Origin: Eutreptiella sp. 'Long Island Sound 2002'
Taxonomy: Eukaryota > Euglenozoa > Euglenophyceae > Eutreptiales > Eutreptiaceae
Direction of reading: 5' to 3'
DNA length: 64,000 nucleotides
Assembly (NCBI GenBank): GCA_964036045.1
Contig: OZ038393.1
Coordinates: 45,438,429 to 45,502,428, forward strand
Part shown: positions 18,225-30,600 of the stretch, piece after piece
Position numbering within the stretch: the stretch's first letter is position 1
Layout: every line of letters begins with the position of its first letter
Made by a program: the position numbers and the translations under genes
The notes under the pieces: generated by a model
The model's input: the letters and a program-made list of their open reading frames with translations, nothing else
What the model was told of the DNA's origin: nothing
Databases searched by the model: none

Positions 18225-18400
18225 GGGGGCCCACCGGTTGGCGCCGCTGGTGCCCGTCCCCTCTGCGTCACACGCTCCGCAACAGGCGCAGGGGGTCCAG
18301 TGGATGGCGCCACTGGTGCGCGTCCCCCCTGCGCCACTGGTGGGGTCACTGCACGGGAGGCCCTACGGATGGCGCCGTAGGTGCCCGTCCCCCCGTGTCG
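18225..18400. repeat. Three short tandem units (~70 bp)
   Basis: GGCGCCRCTGGTGCCCGTCC recurs three times with decaying spacers. No coding meaning is apparent. Confidence 0.65.
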
Positions 18401-18499
18401 CTTCCTGCTTCCTGCCCTAGGCGTGACGGACATGACATGACGCATGGATGAGGTCAGAGTAGGTTGCAGGACGCGCACGGCGCACGGCACGACGTTTGG

Positions 18500-20250
18500 C
18501 AACTATCCCCTACCCTGCCCCCGCTGCTCCCTCCCTCGCCCCCTGTGCTCGCCTAACGCTGCGCTTGCCCCTGTCCCCCTCGTCGCCCCCTCCCTCTGCT
18601 CTGGCCAGCCCTTTGTGCCCCTGTCTCCTTGTCCTCGTCTTCGCTGTACCCTCCCCGCCACACACCTCTCCCTTTCCCTCTCCCCCTTGCCTCCCCCTGG
18701 CGCCCCGGTCCCCAGGCTTGTGGCTCGCTGGTCGCTCCGCACTCCCCTGCGGCCTTCTTCACTCTTCGCCCGCCTTGCCTCCCCCTCCCTCTCCTGCCCT
18801 GTGTCCCCTCTACCTCTCGCTGGCCACCGTGCAGGCAAGTCGCACGCACGCACCTGGCCCTCGTGGTATGTCTCTACGCTGCGCTCCGCCTTGTCCGGTG
18901 CCCCCGCGTACTGCGGGCGGCTCGCTCGGCAGTGGGGCACCTTTGTGCTTCTGCCCCACGCCCACCCCTTCATGCCGCCGTGGCACACCCTCGTCCCTGC
19001 CCTGCCTTCTCTGCCCCTCCGCCCTCCGGCCAGCGCGAGCACATTGCGGAGCATTTCGCGTGGCAGCGCCCTCCCTTTGCCTCCTCTCTCTGTCCTGGCC
19101 CCTCGGCCCTGTCCTGCCCCCTGTCTGCTCACACTCCCTCGTCCCCACTTGCCCCCCTTCCCTGGTCCCTTGGTCCCTGGCCCTCTGTGTCCCTGCCCTC
19201 GTCTGCCCTTTACCCCCCCGGCATGCATTTCGCGGAGCAACACGCGAGGCACCCCTCACTCCCCCTTCACCTTGCCGCCCCCTGGTTCTCTGGTTCTGTC
19301 TGCACCGCAGCCCGCGGCCCTCTTCTCCCGCCCTACCTCCCCCTCCCTCCCCTGCCCTTGCCCCTCTCTATTCTTACCTGTTGTCCCCTCGCTGGGCACT
19401 TTGTCGGCATGTCGCACGCATGTCGCAGGTTCGCTTCCTGCACCTCCCTTCCTGCCCCGCCCTTTCCCCCCTCTTCTCCACGCAGTTGCATGCACGTCGC
19501 AGGCACGCACCTGGCCCTCGTCGTGTGACTCTACGTGGGGCGGACCTCTTCGCGGCAACGCGCCGCGGCTCCCCTCCTTGTCCATTGCCACTGCGCATTG
19601 CGGGCGGCTCGCTCGGTGGTGGGGCACCTTTGAGCTTCCGCCCCACGCTCGCTCTTTTGTGCCGTCGTGGCACCTGCCCTGCCCTGCTTTCTCTGCCCCT
19701 CTGCCCTCCGGCCAGCACGAGCACAATGCGGGGCAATTCGCGTGGCAGCGCTCCCTCTTCGCCCTCTCTCTCTGCCCTGGCTCCTTGGCCCCGTCCTGCC
19801 GTCTGCTCGCCCTCCCTCGTCCTCTCGTGCCTCCTAGGTCCCTTGGTCACTGGCCCTCGGTGTCCCTGTCCCCGTCCTCTCTTCACCCTCCCTGCTTACA
19901 CTTCGCAGAGCAATTCGCGAGGCACCCCTCCAACTCCCCCTCCACCTTGCCGCTCCTTGGCGCCCTGGTTCCGTCCGCACCGGCCCGCAGCCTGCGGCCC
20001 TCTTCTCCCGCCCTATCTCCCCCTCCCTCCCCTGCCCTCTTCCTCCTCCACACTCCGCAGTACACTTCGCAGGACACTTTGTTGGCATGCCGCATGCATG
20101 TCGCAGGCACACGCCTGGCCCCTCCCTCTCCGCCCTGCCCCGTCCTCTCTCTACACTACGCAGGACACTCCGCAAAACACTGTGTTGACACTTCGCACGC
20201 ATGTCGCAGGCACACACCTGGCCTTTATTGGCGGCGTCGTCGGGCCGGCT
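18500..20250. repeat. ~680-bp tandem repeats, strongly pyrimidine-rich on the plus strand
   Basis: A block starting GCGGGCGGCTCGCTCGG near 18913 recurs near 19597. A boundary motif, TCGCAGGCACACACCTGGCC with variants, occurs near 18835, 19497, 20100 and 20200. One strand is almost all C and T, which leaves long frames open on both strands. These are composition artefacts, not genes. The array may be the distal part of the LINE 5' region. Confidence 0.65.
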
Positions 20251-20441
20251 GGCCCCACGCTGTGACCGCCCGCCGCTGCCGCAGCCCCCGCAGGAGCCGC
20301 TGCCGCGGGCCGCCACTTCATATGCCGCGGGGGGCGCGGCCTTGGTTGGCCCCGGCTGCCCCCCGGCCAGGGTTTCGCTGTACCCCCCGCGGCGCCTGGT
20401 CGCCGGGGGGGATCCATCACAAAAATCTGCAAGACATCGAA

Positions 20442-20709
<268 letters not shown>

Positions 20710-20712
20710 GTT

Positions 20713-20979
20713 GGGGCTCATGGAAAATCCCAAAATGCCTTGAAAATGGGCCATTTTGGGACCAAAAATGGGTCCAAAATGGGTCAAAAACGCATTTTTC
20801 CAAAAGTGATCCCGGACCATTTGGGATGCTCAAACAAGTGTTTTTAGCGAGTTTTGAGCCCGTTTTGACCGAGTTAAGCCCCTTCCACCACATGTATGCA
20901 CCACTTTGTGCCCTTCGCACGTACCTTACAGCCGTGTGGTGGAGCCACCCAGAGTTGGGAGAGGGGTGTAGATTGGAGG

Positions 20980-21041
<62 letters not shown>

Positions 21042-23175
21042 CTACACCCCTCTCCCCTTAAATTTAGCTAACAAGCAACAACAACAAGCAACAACAACAA
21101 GCAACAACAAGCACGTCACCATTCCGTTTTGGCCACTGCACCTTCCCATCGCCTCGAGCTTGACTCTACTTTAGCCATCCTAGAGCCTAGGTGGTGGCCT
21201 TGCCAAATCCAAGTTTTGAGCCAGAAACTCACCGGTGGCGGCCCGGGGCGGGGGCGCCAAGTGGGGAGGTGCCCTCCCAAATCTGCGCAGTTTTGGGCCA
21301 AAAACAGCCATTTTTCGCCCAAAACAGCCCTAGTAAGGGTTCAAAACAGCCAAACGAAGGCAAACGGCTGCTACACTCCACGTGCGGCTTGACTTTCTCG
21401 TGACCAAGGGACCTTTGGTGCCCTCTAACTCCACGATATGTCCGAGAAATGGCCCAAAAAGGCGCCAAAAAGCCCCAAAAGCTGCGCAATGTGCACCAGC
21501 ACCCCGAAACCAAGAACGGGCCGTATCTTGGGCTACGTGGCTCAAAAACGAATTCCGAGGCCACCTGGTCCACCCGCAACCCCCCACTTTTTATGGTTTC
21601 CAAGCCTCAGAATCGCCCAACGAGACGCCTAGACCCCCCTACTAGTGGTCACTCGGTGCAGCCAGAGGGCCGGCTAGCCCACGCACAGTGGGGGCCAGCG
21701 GTGGGTCCACCAGGGTCCCCAGGGCGAAAAAAAATCATTTTTTCCAAAGGTGTTCCTAGACCACTTGGGATGCTCAAACAAGTGTTTTTCGGCTGTTTTG
21801 AGCCCGTGGTGGCGCGCTTTGGGCCATGGAAAATCCCAAAATGCCTTGAAAATGGGCCATTTTGGGACCAAAAATGGGTCAAAAATGGGTCAAAAACGCG
21901 TTTTTCCAAAAGTGATCCCGGACCATTTGGGGTGCTCAAACAAGTGTTTTTAGCCCGTTTTGAGCCCGTTTTGACCGAGTTTAGCCCCTGCCACCACATG
22001 TATGCACCACTTTGTGCCCTTCGCACGTACCTTAGAGCCGTGTGGTGGAGCCACCTAGAGTTGGGAGGATATATATTACTACACCCCTCTCCCCTGAAAT
22101 TTAGCTAACAAGCAACAAGCAACAACAACAACAACAACAACACGTCACCATTCTGTTTTGGCCACTGCACCTTCCCATCGCCTCGGGCTTGACTCTACTT
22201 TAGCCATCCTAGAGCCTAGGTGGGGGCCTTGCCAAATCCAAGCTTTGAGCCAAAAACTCACCGGTGGCGGCCCGGGGCGTGGGCGCCAAGTAGGTAGGTG
22301 CCCTCCCAAATCTGCGCAGTTTTGGGCCAAAAACAGCCATTTTTTGCCCAAAATAGCCCCCAAACCCGGGCGAAACGCGCAAACGCAGGGAAACGATGGC
22401 TACACTACGTGTCAAGCTTGACTTCACCGTGTCAAAGAGCCCTCTAGTGCCCTTCAACTCCACGATATGCTCGAGAAACGACCCAAAAAGGCACCAAAAA
22501 GCTCCAAAATCTGCGCAATGTGCACCAACACCCCGAAACCAAGCACGGGCCGTATCTTGGGCTACGTGGCTCAATTCTAAATTCCGAGGGCACCTGGTCC
22601 ACCCGCAACCCCCCACTTTTTGTGGTTTGTGAAAATGGGCCATTTTGGGACCAAAAATGGGTCAAAAATGGGTCAAAAACGCGTTTTTGCAAAAGTGATC
22701 CCGGACCATTTGGGGTGCTCAAACAAGTGTTTTTAGCCCATTTTGAGCCCGTTTTGACCGAGTTTAGCCCCTGCCACCACATGTATGCACCACTTTGTGC
22801 CCTTCGCACGTACCTTAGAGCCGTGTGGTGGAGCCACCTAGAGTTGGGAGGATATATATTACTACACCCCTCTCCCCTTAAATTTAGCTAACAAGCAACA
22901 AGCAACAACAACAACAACAACAACAACACGTCACCATTCCGTTTTGGCCACTGCACCTTCCCATCGCCTCGGGCTTGACTCTACTTTAGCCATCCTAGAG
23001 CCTCGGTGGTGGCCTTCCCAAATCCAAGTTTTGAGCCAAAAACTCACCGGTGGCGGCCCGGGGCGTGGGCGCCAAGTCGGTAGGTGCCCTCCCAAATCTG
23101 CGCAGTTTTGGGCCAAAAACAGCCATTTTTTGCCCAAAATAGCCCCCAAACCCGGGCGAAACGCGCAAACGCAGG
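20713..23175. repeat. Tandem copies of a dispersed repeat family
   Basis: Two modules alternate. One (20713-21040, 21830-22080, 22630-22860) contains AAACAAGTGTTTTTAGC and TGCACCACTTTGTGCCC. The other (21045-21650, 22085-22620, 22865-23175) begins TACACCCCTCTCCCC and runs through an AGCAACAACAA tract into TTGGCCACTGCACC. An inverted relative lies at 24310-24960 and a diverged one at 36990-37470. GAGAGGGGTGTA and its complement flank the TA tract at 20960-21060, like short inverted ends around a TA target. No frame is conserved among copies, so it looks non-coding. Confidence 0.75.
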
Positions 23176-23631
23176 GATCATTTGGCTTTGACGAAGAGAG
23201 AAATCACCGAGTGGTCTACCCGGATCACAGATGAGAACACCAGTCTTCGCCGACGAAAGGCACATGCCTTGCACTTCGTGGGTGCCCAAGATGCTACCGC
23301 AGTAAAGGGGCAATACCGCGCTTTATCTCTACTTCTTCATCCCGACAAGAACAGGACCGACCCAATGGCGACGGAGAGATTCAAAGTGTTGGGTGCGGCA
23401 AAAGATTTGTTTGACTAGCCCAGTAATCGTATTGCCACACGTAATGCGTCACATGGTGCTCCACGAATGGACTTGGAAAACAGGTGTACTCTTAACCGAG
23501 TTACCTTCGTTTCCTCTCCAAGTCCAATTCTGGGTTGGCAAGGAGTTCCTCCGTGTAAAGATTTTTGCCAACAAACTGCCAATGATTACATGCTTTTAGC
23601 ACCACGACTTCCAATTGCCCTGATTAAATGA
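23176..23631 (+). pseudogene. J-domain (DnaJ-like) gene fragment, 5' end cut by a repeat boundary
   Basis: The frame begins exactly where the upstream repeat copy stops matching (23175/23176). It holds helix II, the HPD loop and helix III of a J domain: YRALSLLLHPDKNRTDP followed by ATERFKVLGAAKDLF. HPD is the residue triplet that stimulates Hsp70 ATPase activity. A TAG at 23416 follows DLFD, but the same frame stays open for another 70 codons to TGA at 23629-23631, with sequence that looks protein-like. Helix I and any start codon are missing. It is either an exon of a larger gene or a captured fragment. Context (repeat on the left, inverted relative at 24310 on the right) favours capture. 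Confidence 0.65.
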
Positions 23632-23699
23632 AAGCGCAACCGTAATGTGTACGATTGGCCCCATGGTGGTCCCTAACCCCGTTATCGCAACTCGAGCAA

Positions 23700-24252
23700 C
23701 TCCCCTAAGGTTCCCAATATCCCTATCTGGGAATACCCAAGCCGATGACACTCAATCCTATTCCGGGTTAGGGGCGGTGCGAAACGTCAGACTACACGTG
23801 GGCCGCATACCTGACAGTTCGGAGGTGCCTAGAACGTGTCCCAAGTAGCCACTCTTCGTCTTAGCCACGTCCCTAAAAAATCGACCCTGTGTGTCCCAGA
23901 CCCTTCCTTCCCCTCCGTTGCTCGCATCATTCTTTGGGGAGGGAGAAGGGTTGTGCAAGTGGGGTGTAAGCGAGGAGGGGTGATGTACCTTCATGGCGGT
24001 GTGGTCCAAAGCCACCGCCCCGAGTTGCTATGGCCACACGTGCGCACTTGCCTTTCCACCCCCTCCTATATATGTGTGTCTATTATAAAGATAACTCCTT
24101 GCCCGCCTGAGGAGCCTACCCCCCTGAGGTTCGCAATACGACTGCGAATACCCAAGCCGATGCTACCCTCTCCACTATTGGGGTGAGGGGCGGTGCGAAC
24201 CGTCGGATCACACCTGGGCCGCATAGCAAACCGTTCGGAGGTGCCCGACAAA
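23700..24252. repeat. Two direct repeats of about 135 bp
   Basis: The segment with AATACCCAAGCCGATG and GGGGCGGTGCGAA recurs at about 23700-23835 and 24117-24252, 410 bp apart. The bases between them show no gene. Confidence 0.75.
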
Positions 24253-24309
24253 GGTGGTGGACATGGTAGGCAACACACTTGCGTTTCTTATGGAGCACGT
24301 CAAGCAAAT

Positions 24310-24368
24310 AGCCACTTCAGCTTGGGAGAGGGGTGTAGATTAGAGGATATATATATATATATATATAT

Positions 24369-24412
<44 letters not shown>

Positions 24413-24960
24413 GTATATATATACGTATATATGTATATATATACATATATATGTATATATATATATATATATATATACATACATAATATATGTACACATA
24501 TAGATATATATACATGCATATACACACACACATACACACACACACACACACACATATCGATATATACATGGGCCAAAACACGTGATATTAAGCTCAAAAT
24601 GGGCCAAAAACACTTGTTTGAGCATCCCAAGTGGTCTAGGAACAACTTTGAAAAAAATTTACGCCCCGCGAACCATGGTGGACCCACCGTTGGCCGCAAC
24701 CATGCGCTGGCTATGGTGCCCTCCGGCTCCACCAAGTGACCACGGCTACCTGGCTACGGGGGTCTAGGTGTCTCTTTGGGTGATTCTGGGGCTTGGAAAC
24801 CACGAAAAGGGGGGGGTTGCGGGTGGACTAGGTGCCCTCGGGATCCAGCAAATTGAGTTTTTAGCCCAACACACGGCCCGTTCGTTGTTTCGGGCGTGTG
24901 CGACACAAACAACGCACATTCAGGCCATTTTTGGCCATGTTTGGGCCGTTTCTCGGACAT
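24310..24960 (-). repeat. Inverted copy of the dispersed repeat, with TA/CA microsatellite
   Basis: Starts with GGGAGAGGGGTGTAG, then about 215 bp of TA- and CA-rich microsatellite (24345-24560). The rest is the reverse complement of 21437-21835, ending at CGGACAT near 24960. Confidence 0.75.
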
Positions 24961-25520
24961 GTTGTGAAGCTAGGGGTGGCAGCTGGTGGCCGCCATCAGC
25001 AGCATGTCCCCCCTCTGCAGTTGAATGGTGTCCCACCGCACCTCCGCTGCCTCCCCAAGAGCCGTCCCCGGCTCCACTCGCACCTGGTACTCTTCCGAAA
25101 GGCAGAGGAAACTACTGAGGTGACACCCCGACATGTCCCTGTCGTAAAGGGGAAGCACCTGAGGATGTGTGGCGACGTCGGTGTGGGGGAGTTGGGGCCC
25201 ACTCCTAATACTTGCGACAAAGGCGCTGCCCGGCGCAATTGGGTGCAGTTTCCCGACCTAAGGGACACTTTCCGCGAGGGAGGTGTGGGACTTCTTGAAA
25301 AGGTGCCCCCCCCACCCCCTGCCCCAGCGAGCTTTTGCTCTGCCAGCGCCGCGGAGGTCCGGGTTCTTTGCCTCGTCCTCACTCAAGCCGGCGTTGAACA
25401 GCAACTCAAAGTTCTTGCCTACGACTTTCTCTTTGCCAGTGCCCCAGGCTTTCATCACCTTGCTCCACCCCACCTCGCAATCCTTTGCTTCCACAGCCCC
25501 CAAAGCACAATGTAGCCGTT
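24961..25520 (-). pseudogene. 2OG-Fe(II) oxygenase-like gene fragment
   Basis: Minus-strand frame, C-terminus cut at the repeat boundary near 24960. The upstream part, to TAG at 25260-25258, has KNFELLFNAGLSEDEAKNPD. In the same frame beyond the TAG come VASIRSGPQLPHTD, LSSFLCLSEEYQVRVEPGT and LQRGDMLLMAATSCHP. H-x-D followed about 70 residues later by GD...H is the metal-binding pattern of double-stranded beta-helix 2-oxoglutarate oxygenases; the assignment rests on this pattern alone. The conserved Arg that binds 2-oxoglutarate would fall beyond the cut and is missing. No obvious start is visible. The substrate cannot be guessed. Confidence 0.5.
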
Positions 25521-25587
25521 CCCATTAACAAAGTTGAGGGGGGTTGCCAAGGGCCGACCCTGTTGGGGTCGGCGGGGAGATCGCCCG

Positions 25588-25872
25588 TCACCCCATGGGG
25601 GGGGGGGGGTCGGGAAGGGGGGCGGTGCAGAGGGCGGGTTCACTTGAAATGAAGGGGGGGGCACATGAGGACCCGCAGAACAACAGCAGATAAGTGCCGT
25701 TGTAGAAAGTGGGGTGCACAATGTCCGGGATATGAACCTTTGGTTGGATGGTGGGATGGAAAGGGGCCGTGCCCCAATTGTCCCACCACCTGGGGTTGGC
25801 AAGGTGCCAAGTGAAGGGAAAAAAAGAATGGTCAGGTGGTGCACATGCAGCGAGATCGTTAAGGCACACCAT
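25588..25872 (-). CDS. Hypothetical fragment upstream of the oxygenase-like piece
   Basis: A 94-codon frame with protein-like composition (DLAACAPPDHSFFPFTWH, PTFYNGTYLLLFCGS) ends at TGA 25590-25588. It sits upstream of the oxygenase-like fragment on the same strand and could be an earlier exon, since a TAA blocks direct continuation. Not recognised. Confidence 0.3.
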   Translation of the reverse strand: MVCLNDLAACAPPDHSFFPFTWHLANPRWWDNWGTAPFHPTIQPKVHIPDIVHPTFYNGTYLLLFCGSSCAPPFISSEPALCTAPLPDPPPPMG

Positions 25873-28800
25873 ATCGCAATGGGGGCGGGGTATGCATCAA
25901 GTTAGTGGTGGGGTACACCTGGACGTGGGCATCCTTGGGCTTCCCCACCGGGTTAGTATGCATGGCATTCAGCAATTGGTCCATGGTGGCGGGTAGGGGG
26001 AGAAGGTGCAAAAAACGAACGGAGGGAACCCAGAAGCGGAGTTCCCTCCACGAATTCGTGGACTAGGCCTTGCCTCCAAGATAAGAGGTGCGAGAGGGAC
26101 TGCGGAAATCAATGTTAATAATCTCGGGGGTGGAGTCCAAGGATGGTGCCCAAGCCACTCCATCCTCGACTGCGAGGGCCCCGGACTCGTAGGTCGCCTC
26201 CTCTATCTGGTGAGGGGCGACTGGCAGGGCTTGATACTGCGCCAGGGTGTCGGCAGCAGCATCGGGTTGGGATTGCAGGGACGCGAGCTGAGAAAGACTT
26301 TGGAACATCGTCAAATAAAGGCTTTGAGAGCTGTGCGACAGCGAAATAGTGGAAAGTGGGGCAAATTCGTGCGAAATTGGTACAAAATTCGTACCAATTT
26401 CGTACAAATTTTGTCCACCTTTTGTGGGATTTCATTCGAAATTCACAGTCTCGGATTCGTGTGAACCTTGCGCGAATCTATGAGTGAATTTCGGTGAATT
26501 CACATCACATTCGACCGAAGATAACCGAATATGTCGGACAAGGCGGCTAGTTAAAAACTCAAATTTGCACACATTTATTGTACCACCATTTTCGCCAAGA
26601 TAGCACAAGAAACACACACAATGGCACCAAGTTGTGCGCAAACCACAGCAAAACTTTGCCAAATTCGCACTATTGTGAATCCGCCATTCAAACAACCGCT
26701 TCACACATGGTATGCTGTCTTCACCCGAGACTTTGTTTTCAGACTCTAGCTTTGGAAACAAATCATGCCAGGCATCTAGCACACCGATGTTCACCATCCG
26801 GGCTTCCTCGGACTCCTTGGCCCTTTGTGACGCACCCTAACACCGGGACATTTGTTCAAAACGCGGATAGATACTCTCAAGAGGGGTGGAGAGGAAAATA
26901 TCATATCCCCTAAAGGAACAACAAGCAGTCCCGAGTGTGTATGCCTTTCTTTCCTAACACACGTCCATAGCCGTTGTTGCTTGGACAGGTTGTTTGCAAA
27001 ATGCACTACAAAGACCGGCCACTATGGCCCTTTTGTACCTAACATGATGACCCCCAATATAAGCCACTGCTCTGCGAGGGGGTGAACGAGGTTTGCATGG
27101 GCCAAATGGCTTGGCGCCACGCCACCGCCACTCCACTACGTGCCGACAAAAATGGACTAGCCAACACCAACCATCGATTGGGCAGAATCTTCTGCAGCTT
27201 CGGTTAACTACAACCTATATTGCCGCGGCAAGGGCCGCAAAACCAAATGTTCAGCCCCTCCCTTGGACAAACTAGGAACCCCTCAACGACCGTTGAAATT
27301 GGATGTGATAGAAGCCATGGGCTTGGAGATAAATATCCCCTGACCGCAATTTAGCCGCGCAAACTCCGTCGTGCATTATCCCTTCACCTGACGATGCCGC
27401 ATATACATGGGAGACATTCCACGTGCAACCTGGCCGTGAGCCGCCCGTGGGCTCCCGGGTGCGCCCTCCTTTCCCTTTCAGCTTCCGTTTGCCCCCTGCT
27501 TCCTTTTGCCCAGACCTTTTTGCGTTATACTGACGATTACCAATGACATACATGCAAGATGCAGTGTCCCAGTCCCGAAGCACCGTGCGAACCATGCCCA
27601 ACAGACCAGCCCCTTTGAGTCTCCACACACACAGTGCCATGTCCCGTAGCATCCGCGGGATTTCGGAAAGACTATCCACTGCCACGGCGCCGTCTGTTTG
27701 CCGCGGCACGGCCGTGACTTCATTGCCCTCTAGCCGCGGCAGGTCATCATACACGATGGCAGTGTCTTCCTATCCCCAAACCCCACTTTGTCAATCAATG
27801 ACACAAATTTCTTGCTTCCCCCCCCTCCCCAAGGAGCTCATCTATGCGCTCATCCCTGACCGACAGTCCCAAGCCATTGAGCTCCCGAAGCGACGCTGCC
27901 ACTTAAGTGGTTGCATTGGACTCACAGTACAGCCCTAGTTGCACCTTAAATCGAGAGGCCACCTCAAGAGCAAATGAGGCTACACTCTCAACGATCCATG
28001 AGACGGTAGAGTTATACACCAGAAACCACAACTTGGGAGCCTATTCTTCCTTGTTGTTGTCATGGAATAGATTTGCATGACAACTGCGCAGTTGACAAAC
28101 TCAACCCCAGAGAACTTGCTGAGTGCCGTGACGACAAAGTTGGATGTTTCAATCATGTTCCCGGGCAGTTCTTTGTTCTCCTCCGCATCCATTGTGTGAT
28201 CACTATGCGGGAAACCCCCTCGGCCCTGCCATGAGACGTGCGGTATTCTTGTTTCTCCGTGGCCCTCAAAACCTGGGGGACGGGCCGGTTGTTTGTCTGA
28301 ACGACAAACCCATTAGGATCACAAGTATTGATATTCACATCTCTACTGGCCGTGAGGTCGCCTGGTGCTAGCAAGCGGACCGAAAGATATGGAGGCACCA
28401 AAGATGAATAACGGTCTGATGGCCAAGATTGCACGACAAAAGATGACACTCTTGAATCGGACCTAGTCACAACCAACAGTCTAGAGAGATGCCACATTCG
28501 ACAAATGGGACATGGGATATGCTGCCGCCAGGGGTAGCAGATGAGTGTCCTTTTTGAATTCAATAGGATTGTCCACCCAGCGGGCGTTTGCCTTAAACAA
28601 GATGATTTTGCTGAGCCACTGCTGATGCATATGATCCTCCCGCTTCATGACTATGCCCAAATCACAGTCGGCCTCCGGGAACTGCCTGTGGATGTCCTCG
28701 TCTCTTGCATCCTTCAAAGCGGATAAGTGGATCGTGGGCACATCCCCTTCCGACAGTCCAATCTCCTCTTGTAGATTGCATAATACAGTGTCCTAATTGA

Positions 28801-29994
28801 ACTACAGCACAAGTTGTGCATGTTCATCAACATCCACCCTTGGGATCGCCTTAGGCTCCACCTGTCTCTGGAGCTCTTGGCGTGCCACTTGCGCTTTCCT
28901 AGTGATGTTGGCACTAAATCCCGTTCTCGATGCGCCGGCTTATCCAGAGATCGCTCACTATGTTTGCGCTTGTGGGATTCCTGGTGATCATCTACTGCCG
29001 TGTCCGCAAACACCCCACGCTGCGATGCAACATGTGTGTCAAGATAGTCGTGTTGTTTTCGCAGTGCCGCCGTCTGGGGTGATTGTGCTTGCCCCTCGTC
29101 CTGGAGGTGCTTTGTAATGTGCTCTGCTGAATTCGTTACCACATGCAGAATTTGAGAGGCCGGATACATTGCCCGTGCCTGAACCTTGGACTATTGGTGC
29201 TTCACCTTGTCTCGACCCTGAGCTGATGCCCCTTCCTATAGCTCCTCAAGCTACCTGGTAACCTCCTGGTATTGCTCCTCTGCCGTGTCAAGTTGACCCG
29301 GTGCTATGAAGACCATGTTGTCTTCCGGCATAGAGTCGTGCATCGCTTTCGCCTTCAATACCATCCCGCACATAGTTGCTTCGAACCATCAGAGTGGAGA
29401 CCTCCTAAACCTTAGAGTTGTCAACCTCCATTAACGCCCCGCCTGCCTACTCGAAGGCTGCTAGTGTCTCCAAACAGAGCGTAAGAAGTGTTGGTAGAGA
29501 AAGGTTTTTGCAAGCCTTGACCCTTTCTGGTTTAGCACAAAAACGAAAGCACACAAGCATAGACGCCAAGGCAGGCAAACAACTCGACGCTGTGCCGCTC
29601 CCCGTCGCACGCGGCGTCCCGCAGCACCGCCGGCACAAGGGTCTCGGTGATGTAGACCTGGAAGAAAATCTTCACAGCCGACGCTAGCAGCACACGGCGC
29701 CGCGGACGACGGGCCAGCAGCCCGCAGAGGGCCCTATCCAGCCGCTCCCCGCCCCGTATTGGCCACCGGGCGACGGCCGCCGGCAATCGCTGGTGTGTGC
29801 GCTTCCCCCAATTGCGGCGCTTGCCCCTCATCCGTGCCATGAGGGGCGCACAGAAAGACCAGGGCACAAGCATACACTTAAACACCACCAACCACATGCA
29901 AGCAGGGCAAAAGCGCGCACACACCCCACAATTGGCCTGTGCTGGCTATGTCATGGCCCCTACCAACTCCTCCAGCCTATACTGCAGAAAAACC
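25873..29994. other. AT-neutral region without a recognisable gene
   Basis: Only short frames occur. A few minus-strand ones have protein-like sequence (26432-26797, 27272-27754, 27980-28192, 28153-28563, 28481-28741) and may be exons or decayed exons of one or more genes on that strand, but frames change repeatedly and no family is recognisable. I call no gene here. Confidence 0.4.
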
Positions 29995-30600
29995 TCACGG
30001 AATCCCCCCCTCCTCCTCAGCTGCGTACGAATGAAGGCCCGATCGCCATGCCTGCGGGAGCACAAAAGGACCCATAGGAATTCTCAGAGTCCATAAAAAA
30101 ATTGTCTTATGGTCCGGAAAAGCCCATAAATTGGCTACTCTAGGCGTCCCAGCCTCGCGCGCCATGGCGAGATCGCCATCAAACTGGTCATGCAGCCGGG
30201 TGATGCGGTTTGCAAGATTCGCCGTCCCACGCACCCAGTGGCAATACACAAAAAAACCCTGGCAAAACGCCCATAGGTCCCTGAAGCTCTTCAGCACGCG
30301 CTACTGGTAAACATGCCCCACACCCGCCTTACACCTCATAAACTGGATTAGCGCCGCCGCATTATCGCCGACAAAATGCGCCTCGCGGATGCCTACATTT
30401 AAGATACATTTCAACCCCCACAAAATGGCTCGGGCCTCCGCACATTGCTGGTTCGGGAGCTGCTCATGGGGCACCACGGACCGTGAACCGAGTTCGACCA
30501 AAAAAGCCCCAAACGGTACACCCCACAATCGAGCGCAGCATCCATGTACACGAACACCGGCTGCCTACGCACGACCCGTGGCAACGATACTACCGGCTAG
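29995..30600 (-). pseudogene. RNase H of the DIRS-like element
   Basis: VFVYMDAALDCGVY (first Asp, near 30545) follows a TAG at 30599-30597. After a frame change come CAEARAILWGLKC (Glu), HFVGDNAAALIQF (Asp), TAG at 30303-30301, then FRDLWAFCQGFFVYCHWVRG and NLANRITRL. The last block is the helix that in DIRS elements carries an AD-x-SR-like motif. The frame ends at TGA 29997-29995. Confidence 0.65.

Larger units (their letters stand above)
15746..18440 (-). other. LINE upstream region (probable 5' untranslated/promoter region)
   Basis: Directly 5' of ORF1 on its strand. It is rich in poly-G/poly-C tracts of 10 or more bases (near 15945, 16650, 16745, 17000, 17235, 17318, 17490, 17660) and has one poly-T tract near 16590. 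No convincing frame is present. Tandem repeats inside it resemble the monomer arrays that drive transcription in some LINEs, which is an inference. Confidence 0.45.
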
